Shown: piece by piece, positions 1-5,354 of the stretch | Position numbering within the stretch: position 1 is the first letter of the stretch | Layout: each line of letters opens with the position of its first letter | Source of the DNA: Chryseobacterium gleum | GTDB taxonomy: Bacteria; Bacteroidota; Bacteroidia; Flavobacteriales_D; Sanyastnellaceae | Length of the DNA: 6,335 nt | Assembly (NCBI GenBank): GCA_945897395.1 | Contig: CAMDFE010000095.1 | Location: forward strand, 1-6,335 | Direction of reading: 5' to 3' | Program-made: the position numbers and the translations under genes | Notes under the pieces: model-generated | Database searches by the model: none | What the model was told of the DNA's origin: nothing | What the model saw: the letters and a program-made list of their open reading frames with translations, nothing else

Positions 1-584
1 TGAATCTTGTCATCTATCAACTGACCGGCTAAATAGAACAAATGTGTTCCGTCGAAAGCCGATAAATAAAAACGACTGTTCTCGAAGGGTTCCCCTTGAA
101 GATAGCGGTAATCGCCAGTTTCAGTCAATACCGTTCCATAAACAGCGAACTCTTCGCGCACAACAGCCATATCTAAAATGGCAGGAACAGTATCGTCTTC
201 AAAAACAATCTTGTATTTCGCATGAACAGGAATATGCACCTTCGTGTCGAACTCACGCACCTTGTTTCCTATAATTTGAAATGGAATGCGGTAATCTCCC
301 GTGCGTGTTGGATCTACCCACTCGCCTGTGACAATACCCTTCTCTTTCTTCCCTTCGAAGTAGGTGTTGAAAAGAGGAAGACTCGACGTAAACGTCGAGT
401 CTTTTCCCCATTTAATTTCAATTGGAATACGCTCTGCACCATTCACTATTTCCCACTGAACATCTGTCTTTAATTCAATGCGACAAGGGATGCTTTTGTC
501 TTCAACTTTAAACACAATCAAATGCGATTGTGAGAAAATACTTCCGCTGAAAGCAGCGAAAAACAAGAGCATCCAAGCCTTCAT
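1..584 (-). CDS. Exported TlpA/thioredoxin-family protein, N-terminal part (runs off the left edge)
   Basis: This frame is open from an ATG at 584 down to position 3, giving 194 residues with no stop, so the C-terminus lies outside the window. Residues 1-19 form a Sec signal peptide (MKAWMLLFFAAFSGSIFSQ). The rest resembles, from memory, the N-terminal non-catalytic domain of Bacteroidota TlpA-type proteins: a GEWVDPTRTGDYRIPF segment (about 87-102), then GTVLTETGDYRYLQG (150-164) and FYLSAFDGTHLF (172-183). In such proteins a thioredoxin fold with a CxxC site follows; it would start beyond position 1 and is not visible, so redox activity is inferred. The start codon overlaps the stop of the upstream dehydrogenase (TAATG), which implies translational coupling and one mRNA. 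A perfect 12-bp inverted repeat lies inside the gene at residues 61-69. The alternative is an exported protein of unknown function that has only this domain. Confidence 0.83.
   Translation of the reverse strand, partial: MKAWMLLFFAAFSGSIFSQSHLIVFKVEDKSIPCRIELKTDVQWEIVNGAERIPIEIKWGKDSTFTSSLPLFNTYFEGKKEKGIVTGEWVDPTRTGDYRIPFQIIGNKVREFDTKVHIPVHAKYKIVFEDDTVPAILDMAVVREEFAVYGTVLTETGDYRYLQGEPFENSRFYLSAFDGTHLFYLAGQLIDDKI
378..403. repeat. Perfect 12-bp inverted repeat inside the TlpA-family gene
   Basis: The left arm AAGACTCGACGT (378-389) and right arm ACGTCGAGTCTT (392-403) are exact reverse complements separated by AA. As RNA this would fold as an 11-bp stem with a 4-nt loop. On the plus strand the right arm is followed by TTCCCC, so it looks slightly like a terminator for antisense transcription. 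It codes in frame for the K61-L69 stretch of the exported protein, which remains family-like on both sides, so it does not disrupt the gene. Function unknown. Confidence 0.6.
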
Positions 585-2128
585 TAGAAATCGAATTTAA
601 TTCCTTGCGCCAATGGCAACGAGGTTGAATAGTTGATGGTATTAGTCTGACGACGCATGTAATTTCTCCACGCATCCGATCCGCTCTCGCGTCCACCGCC
701 TGTTTCTTTCTCTCCACCAAACGCCCCACCAATCTCAGCACCGCTGGTTCCGATGTTCACATTTGCAATACCACAATCTGAACCTTCACAGCTTAAGAAG
801 CGTTCTGCTTCACGCATGTTCGTTGTCATAATTGCACTCGACAATCCTTGAACAACGCCGTTTTGCATAGCAATGGCCTCGTCCAATTCTTTGTACTTCA
901 TAATGTATAAAATTGGAGCAAAGGTTTCGTGTTGCACAATTTCCAAGCTGCTATCCTTAACCTCAGCAATACATGGCTTCACGTAACATCCGCTCTCAAA
1001 CCCTTCTCCAGTCACAACGCCACCTTCAACAATGAAGTTCGCGCCTTCAGACTTCGCTTTCTCAATAGCCTTCAAATACGTATCAACAGCCAGCGTGTCA
1101 ATCAACGGACCCACGTGGTTGTTCGAATCCAATGGATCTCCAATGCGAATCTGTCCGTAAGCCGTCACCAACTTCTCTTTCACTTCGTTATACACACTTT
1201 CGTGAATAATTAAACGACGTGTTGAAGTACAACGCTGTCCGGCAGTTCCAACTGCACCGAACACCGCACCAATGATGGTCATTTTCAAATCGGCATTCTC
1301 TGTTACAATAATGGCGTTGTTTCCACCTAACTCCAACAAAGACTTTCCGAAACGCTCTGCTACTTTCGCTCCAACAATGCGACCCATGCGGGTGCTTCCT
1401 GTTGCTGAAATTAAAGGAACACGATTGTCAACGGTCATCATCTCTCCCACTTTCACATCGCCTGAAACGATGCTCGAAATTCCTTCAGGCAAATTGTTTT
1501 CAGAAGCAATTTCATTCCAAATATTTTGACAAGCGATTGCGCAAAGCGGTGCTTTTTCAGATCCTTTCCAAATACAAACATCTCCGCAAATCCACGCCAA
1601 TGCGCTGTTCCAAGCCCATACTGCTACTGGGAAGTTGAAGGCTGAAATGATTCCAACGATTCCAAGTGGATGCCATTGCTCATACATGCGGTGACCCGGA
1701 CGTTCGCTATGCATGGTTAAACCATATAGCTGACGAGACAATCCAACTGCGAAATCGCAGATGTCAATCATCTCCTGCACTTCACCCAAACCTTCTTGCA
1801 AACTCTTTCCCATTTCATAACTCACCAACATACCAAGCTCTTGCTTGTAATCGCGAAGGCGATTTCCAAACTGACGAACAATTTCGCCACGCTTTGGAGC
1901 CGGCATTAGGCGCCATGATTTGTATGCTTCTTGTGCGGCCTCTACCACACGATTGTAATCATCTGCCGTGGTGGCCTGCACCTTAGCAATTTCTTTTCCA
2001 TCAACTGGAGAAAACGACGCAAATAAATCGCCGTTAGAAAAAAAGTTTTGTCCCGTGCTTGTTCCAAGATTCTCTGCTTGAATTCCCAGTTTCACGAACA
2101 CGTCTGACATATCCATAGAATTGCTCAT
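584..2128 (-). CDS. amaB: ALDH7-type aldehyde dehydrogenase (L-aminoadipate-semialdehyde / L-piperidine-6-carboxylate dehydrogenase type)
   Basis: This is a full-length 514-residue NAD(P)-dependent aldehyde dehydrogenase, probably cytoplasmic, with no signal peptide. Family hallmarks (numbered from the chosen start) are SAFNFP with the oxyanion Asn165, WKGSE with cofactor-binding Lys188 and Glu191, GSTRMG (244-249), LELGG with general base Glu266, GQRCTS with nucleophile Cys300, and ETFAP with Glu401. The GHRMYEQWHPLG segment and the GGAFGGEKETGGGRESGSDAW tail match the ALDH7 (antiquitin) subfamily. Its best-known reaction oxidises 2-aminoadipate 6-semialdehyde to 2-aminoadipate in lysine breakdown. 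The substrate here is inferred, since no other lysine-pathway gene is visible. The frame stays open to an upstream ATG at 2176, but those 16 extra codons span a good promoter box (2150-2157), so the ATG at 2128 is preferred. No Shine-Dalgarno is seen; the leader is AT-rich. The gene is first in a unit with the overlapping TlpA-type gene. Confidence 0.95.
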   Translation of the reverse strand: MSNSMDMSDVFVKLGIQAENLGTSTGQNFFSNGDLFASFSPVDGKEIAKVQATTADDYNRVVEAAQEAYKSWRLMPAPKRGEIVRQFGNRLRDYKQELGMLVSYEMGKSLQEGLGEVQEMIDICDFAVGLSRQLYGLTMHSERPGHRMYEQWHPLGIVGIISAFNFPVAVWAWNSALAWICGDVCIWKGSEKAPLCAIACQNIWNEIASENNLPEGISSIVSGDVKVGEMMTVDNRVPLISATGSTRMGRIVGAKVAERFGKSLLELGGNNAIIVTENADLKMTIIGAVFGAVGTAGQRCTSTRRLIIHESVYNEVKEKLVTAYGQIRIGDPLDSNNHVGPLIDTLAVDTYLKAIEKAKSEGANFIVEGGVVTGEGFESGCYVKPCIAEVKDSSLEIVQHETFAPILYIMKYKELDEAIAMQNGVVQGLSSAIMTTNMREAERFLSCEGSDCGIANVNIGTSGAEIGGAFGGEKETGGGRESGSDAWRNYMRRQTNTINYSTSLPLAQGIKFDF

Positions 2129-2149
2129 TTGTTCAATTATTTTAGAATG

Positions 2150-2177
2150 CAAAGGTACAACGTGCAAATACATCAAA
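2150..2177 (-). promoter_or_regulatory. Bacteroidota-type promoter for the ALDH-TlpA unit
   Basis: Read on the minus strand, TACCTTTG (2157-2150) matches the Bacteroidota -7 consensus TAnnTTTG exactly. A TTTG (2177-2174) lies 16 bp upstream as a candidate -33 element, slightly short of usual spacing. The predicted transcript start is near 2145-2147, giving a leader of about 17-19 nt (AT-rich, no Shine-Dalgarno) before the ATG at 2128. This placement argues against starting the protein at 2176. Confidence 0.65.
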
Positions 2178-2183
2178 AGATGT
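2170..2183. promoter_or_regulatory. Small dyad between the divergent promoters (possible operator)
   Basis: ACATC-AAAA-GATGT is a perfect 5-bp inverted repeat with a 4-bp centre. It lies between the two outward-facing TACCTTTG boxes and overlaps the candidate -33 element of the leftward promoter. Its position suits a regulator acting on both units, but a 5-bp dyad is short enough to occur by chance. No regulator gene is visible nearby. Confidence 0.3.
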
Positions 2184-2185
2184 TT

Positions 2186-2193
2186 TACCTTTG
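2186..2193 (+). promoter_or_regulatory. Bacteroidota-type -7 box for the metal-handling unit
   Basis: TACCTTTG matches the TAnnTTTG consensus exactly and is identical to the box of the divergent promoter. It ends only 4 bp before the ATG at 2198, so the predicted transcript start falls at or within a base or two of the start codon, implying a leaderless mRNA. No convincing -33 TTG is visible at the expected distance, which weakens the call or suggests an activator. Confidence 0.55.
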
Positions 2194-2197
2194 AAAT

Positions 2198-2629
2198 ATG
2201 CGGAAGCTCACCCTGATATTTATCTTGGGCCTATACAGCTTAATGTCTTTCGGTCTGGAAGCCAAGCTGCACTTCTGTTGTGGAAAATTACAAGCCATTC
2301 ATTTCTTCGAATTCGGTGACGAGCATCACGACGATTCTCATTCCGATCACAAAGGCTGTTGTCACTCCGAAGACTGCTCGGAAGATGTGCTTGTTGCACT
2401 TCAATACGAAAGCGAACACGAGCAATGCGCATCTCCTTCTGTCCCGCAATTATTTGCTTCTACTCCTGAGCCTACTTATTTCTTATTTTATGTTGAAGGA
2501 AAATGCCAATCGGCAAATGCTCAACCAACATCACACGTACCCTTAATCTTTGAGCGGTATTCTCTTTTCTGTTGTAGAAAAGTCCCAACGGGATTAGTCC
2601 GCAGAGCGGATGTATCCCAACGGGATTAA
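2198..2629 (+). CDS. Small exported Cys/His-rich protein (HYC_CC_PP-like), probable metal-binding
   Basis: This 143-residue protein begins with a signal peptide-like hydrophobic segment (about 1-20). After it come KLHFCCGKL (24-31, Cys27/Cys28), an acidic His-rich stretch DEHHDDSHSDHKGCCHSEDC (41-60, Cys54/Cys55), Cys77, Cys103, and Cys125/Cys126. The HFCCGKL-then-CC arrangement resembles, from memory, the short Bacteroidota HYC_CC_PP family (typical motif HYCGGxL, then CC, then a PP-containing tail); the PP tail is not clear here. It probably binds a soft transition metal outside the cytoplasm, inferred from composition and from the HMA and TonB-receptor genes downstream. Residues 129-143 (VPTGLVRRADVSQRD) are encoded by intergenic repeat DNA and the stop lies in repeat unit 2, so the native end was probably near residue 125-128. 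The start at 2198 is the only one that keeps the signal peptide. I judge it a real gene of uncertain exact function. Confidence 0.75.
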   Translation: MRKLTLIFILGLYSLMSFGLEAKLHFCCGKLQAIHFFEFGDEHHDDSHSDHKGCCHSEDCSEDVLVALQYESEHEQCASPSVPQLFASTPEPTYFLFYVEGKCQSANAQPTSHVPLIFERYSLFCCRKVPTGLVRRADVSQRD

Positions 2630-2674
2630 TCCACACAGTGGATATGTCCCTCCGGGATTGGTCCACGAAGTGGA
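2583..2674. repeat. Three tandem 32-bp double-hairpin repeats
   Basis: Units begin at 2583, 2615 and 2647, with an exact 32-bp period. Each holds a hairpin A (TCCC-3nt-GGGA) and, 15 bp from its start, a hairpin B (TCCRC-3nt-GYGGA). Hairpin A copies are 2583-2593, 2615-2625 and 2647-2657, with loops AAC, AAC and TCC. Hairpin B copies are 2598-2610, 2630-2642 and 2662-2674, with loops AGA, ACA and GAA. In unit 1 the B stem has a G-C pair (TCCGC/GCGGA) where units 2 and 3 have A-T (TCCAC/GTGGA), a paired change that preserves the stem. The array covers the 3' end of the Cys/His-rich gene and most of the gap to the HMA gene. It could modulate transcription or mRNA stability between them, or be a dispersed repetitive element. 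Confidence 0.88.
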
Positions 2675-2712
2675 TAGGTTAGAAATGTTAAATATCAAAA
2701 AAATTCCTAAAA

Positions 2713-3054
2713 ATGAAAAACATATTCGTGCTTGCTTTATGCATGCTTTCATTCAGCGCGTTTGCGCAAAAAACAAAAAACACAACTGCAAATTTCTGGG
2801 TAGCCGGTGCGTGCGGCATGTGCGAAACCACCATTGAAAAAGCAGTTGATGTGAAAGGAGTAGTCGCTTATGATTACAACCTGACCACACATCGATTAGA
2901 AATTACTTTCAATCCAACGAAAATCACCATCGACAAAATTCATGCGCTTATCAATGCAGCCGGATACGACACGGAAAAGTCGAATGCAACTGATGCCCAA
3001 TACAGTCGCGTTCACGGATGTTGTAAGTACAGAAGTATGGAACCGCACAAGTAA
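2713..3054 (+). CDS. Exported heavy-metal-associated (HMA) domain protein
   Basis: This 113-residue protein has a signal peptide (1-19, MKNIFVLALCMLSFSAFAQ) followed by one HMA fold (about 24-88). The metal site is VAGACGMCETTIEKA with Cys34 and Cys37, a CxxC in the loop where copper chaperones have GMxCxxC. The later segments (RLEITFNPTKITIDKIHALINAAGYD) supply the rest of the beta-alpha-beta-beta-alpha-beta pattern. A short tail ends in HGCCKYR (102-107) with Cys103/Cys104, a second possible ligand site seen in related Bacteroidota proteins as far as I recall. It probably binds Cu(I) or a similar soft metal in the periplasm, or at a membrane surface if lipid or receptor bound; the metal is inferred. 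It sits 3 bp upstream of the TonB receptor gene, so the two are surely cotranscribed and probably act together. No Shine-Dalgarno; the region before the ATG is A-rich. Confidence 0.95.
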   Translation: MKNIFVLALCMLSFSAFAQKTKNTTANFWVAGACGMCETTIEKAVDVKGVVAYDYNLTTHRLEITFNPTKITIDKIHALINAAGYDTEKSNATDAQYSRVHGCCKYRSMEPHK

Positions 3055-3057
3055 TCT

Positions 3058-5328
3058 ATGAAATACATCGTTGCACTCATCGCATTTTTTTCAATCGTTA
3101 CTATTGGAAATGCGCAGGTCAAAGGAGTTGTGTTAGACGATGCTGGGAATCCGGCATACGCACTTGTTTATTACAAGGGAACACAACTCGGAACGGTAAC
3201 CAATCCGGAAGGAGAATTCTCTATTGGTATTCCGAAAGAAGCGAAATGGCTCATGGTCACTTCCACCGGTCATTACAGCGATTCGCTTTTTATTGATCCA
3301 GGATTGGGTACAATCAGGGAAGTGAAATTCAATCTGAGAGAAAACAACACACTTGGTACCATTCACATCGACGAACACGACGGTGGAACGCACATCAACG
3401 GAAAAGATCCGCAGACGTTTCAAGTCATGAACGAAAAAGAATTGTGCAAAGCCGCATGCTGCAGCCTTTCTGAAAGCTTCGAAACCAATGGTTCTGTAGA
3501 TGCATCGTTCACCGATGGAATTACAGGAACGCGACAAATTAAAATGTTGGGTTTAGATGGAAAGTACACGCAAATTCTTTTCGACAACATGCCCGCTGTA
3601 CGGGGAATTTCAAGCACGTTGGGATTAAGTTTCCTTCCTGGACCGTGGATCAACACCATCTCTATCGCGAAAGGCGCGGGGTCTGTTGTGCACGGTTATG
3701 AAGGTGTAACCGGACAAATAAACGTGGCTCACAAAGCGGCTACCATGAAAGAAAATTTGTTCTTGAATATGTATGCGAGTTCGGCAGGACGCTACGAAAC
3801 GAACATACTTTCGAATCAGGCTATTGGTGAAAAATGGAACTACCAATTGCAAGCGCACGGATCAAGCGCACAGAAATTGTACGACACGAATCACGATGGA
3901 TTCCTTGATAATCCTTTGGTGAAAAACTACTTGCTTCGCAACGCTTGGCAATACACAGGAGCAAAAGGATTGCGCGGTGAATACGGATTTTCATACGGAC
4001 AATTCAACACCGAGAGCGGACAAATCAATTACTACCGCAACCAAGGAATTGTTCCGTTCACGCCTTGGATTTCAAACTCGAAAACGGAGCACGCGGAATT
4101 CACAGCGAAGACGGGATACATGTTCGATGAACACGGACACAAAAGTTTAGGAAGTCAGATTAACATTGGCTACAACAAACAAAATGCGCTTTACGGAATC
4201 CGCGTATACGAAGGTGTTCAGAAGAGTGCGCGCGTGAATTTGTTATTCGCCAATGAACTTGCAGAAGGATACAACATTACACTTGGCGCCTCTGCAACAG
4301 CAGACGATTACCGCGAATCGCTTACTTCTTTTGTTGGAAATTTGAATCGTGTTGAAACCACCTACGGTGTATTCGGTGAACTGAATGCGAATCCAACGGA
4401 GAATCTACAAATCGTTGCGGGTATGCGTGCAGATGAAAACAATTTATACGGATTGATTCTCACGCCTCGCATTCACGCGCGTTATTCCATCACTGAAAAA
4501 ACAAGCGTTAAAATTAGTTCTGGAAAGGCGTATCGCTCTCCGCAAATGGTGATTGATCATCTTTCTGCCCTTGCGGGAAATAGAACGTGGAATTTACCTG
4601 TGAATGCCACGACCGAATATCCATTCGGTTTTGAAATGGAAGAAGCAGTGAACAGTGGAATTGTGTTGGTTCACAACACGAAGTTGTTTCACCGCACAGC
4701 AACTTTCACAGTCGATGCTTTTCACACGAACTTCCAAAATCAATTGGTCGCAGACTACGAAACAGCAGGAACTTTTTCCTTGTATAATTTATCTGGAAGA
4801 AGCTTCGCCAATGCAGTTCAAACCGACTTCACCTTCAGCCCCATTAAACGAAGTGAAATTCGATTGGCATATCGTTGGCTCGATGCACAAACGACCTACA
4901 CCGCTGGCTTGAAAGAACGTCCGCTTGTTGCGAAGCATCGTGTATTCATTAACCTCGCCTACGCCACGAAAGAAAATGCTAAATCGCAAAAATGGAATTT
5001 CGATTTCACCGCGCGTTGGCTCGGTTCTCAGCGTTTGGCCAATCAATCGGATTACGTTGTTGCAAGCAATATTTACAGTCCTGCCTATTGGACTTTGAAT
5101 ACACAAGTTTCGTTCTTCGCAAAAGCGAATTTAGAATTCTATGCTGGAGGAGAAAACTTAACGGGATACATGATTCACCATCCTATTTATGCGACGAACA
5201 TCTATGCCACCAATTTAAATATGGATAATTTGCTTGATGCTTCGCAAGTATACGGACCTATGTTCGGAGCGAATTATTACGTGGGATTGCGTTGGAGAAT
5301 TGGTCAGGCAACCAAAACAGCAAAATAA
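3058..5328 (+). CDS. TonB-dependent outer-membrane receptor, probably for copper or another metal
   Basis: This complete 756-residue receptor has a signal peptide at 1-20 (cleavage near GNAQ). Residues 21-95 form a CarboxypepD_reg-like domain (VKGVVLDDAGNPAYALVYYKG, then TVTNPEGEFSIGIP). A linker (96-118) is rich in His and acidic residues (HIDEHDGGTH). The plug spans about 119-225 and opens with ELCKAACCSLSESFETN (Cys130, Cys134, Cys135), then GTRQIKMLGLDGKYTQILFDNMP and KGAGSVVHGYEGVTGQINV. The remainder is a beta-barrel rich in alternating aromatic strands, closing at GLRWRI before an 8-residue polar tail. The AACC-SLSESFETN plug is shared, from memory, by a Bacteroidota receptor subgroup encoded beside HMA proteins. 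The adjacent HMA gene (3 bp upstream) and the Cys/His-rich gene point to TonB-driven uptake of copper or a copper complex. The substrate is inferred, not shown. No truncation or frameshift is seen. Confidence 0.96.
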   Translation: MKYIVALIAFFSIVTIGNAQVKGVVLDDAGNPAYALVYYKGTQLGTVTNPEGEFSIGIPKEAKWLMVTSTGHYSDSLFIDPGLGTIREVKFNLRENNTLGTIHIDEHDGGTHINGKDPQTFQVMNEKELCKAACCSLSESFETNGSVDASFTDGITGTRQIKMLGLDGKYTQILFDNMPAVRGISSTLGLSFLPGPWINTISIAKGAGSVVHGYEGVTGQINVAHKAATMKENLFLNMYASSAGRYETNILSNQAIGEKWNYQLQAHGSSAQKLYDTNHDGFLDNPLVKNYLLRNAWQYTGAKGLRGEYGFSYGQFNTESGQINYYRNQGIVPFTPWISNSKTEHAEFTAKTGYMFDEHGHKSLGSQINIGYNKQNALYGIRVYEGVQKSARVNLLFANELAEGYNITLGASATADDYRESLTSFVGNLNRVETTYGVFGELNANPTENLQIVAGMRADENNLYGLILTPRIHARYSITEKTSVKISSGKAYRSPQMVIDHLSALAGNRTWNLPVNATTEYPFGFEMEEAVNSGIVLVHNTKLFHRTATFTVDAFHTNFQNQLVADYETAGTFSLYNLSGRSFANAVQTDFTFSPIKRSEIRLAYRWLDAQTTYTAGLKERPLVAKHRVFINLAYATKENAKSQKWNFDFTARWLGSQRLANQSDYVVASNIYSPAYWTLNTQVSFFAKANLEFYAGGENLTGYMIHHPIYATNIYATNLNMDNLLDASQVYGPMFGANYYVGLRWRIGQATKTAK

Positions 5329-5354
5329 ACGTCTTACTATTAAACCCTTACACC

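Noticed and set aside
378..403. Rho-independent terminator
   Set aside because: It lies inside a gene that stays in frame and family-like on both sides. The T-run after the plus-strand arm is short, and no plus-strand gene ends before it.
222..473. Plus-strand frame of 83 codons at the left end
   Set aside because: It is antisense to the TlpA-family gene, whose minus-strand frame has a signal peptide and family motifs.
1666..1986. Plus-strand open frame of 106 codons inside the dehydrogenase gene
   Set aside because: It is antisense to conserved ALDH motifs and its peptide shows no recognisable features, so it is a shadow frame.
2129..2176. Longer start for the aldehyde dehydrogenase at 2176 (16 extra residues)
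   Set aside because: The extra codons cover an exact TAnnTTTG box in the right orientation for this gene, and the peptide does not look like the family's N-terminus. The ATG at 2128 leaves a normal short leader.
2583..2674. CRISPR array
   Set aside because: The 32-bp units are directly abutting with no unique spacers, each unit contains two hairpins, and no cas gene is visible.
2610..2837. Plus-strand frame of 75 codons over the repeats and the start of the HMA gene
   Set aside because: It is made of translated repeat DNA and then an off-frame reading of the HMA signal peptide and metal site; there is no independent evidence for it.
3133..3537. Minus-strand open frame of 134 codons
   Set aside because: It lies wholly within the TonB receptor's regulatory and plug domains, which have clear family motifs. 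The antisense peptide has no recognisable domain or signal peptide.
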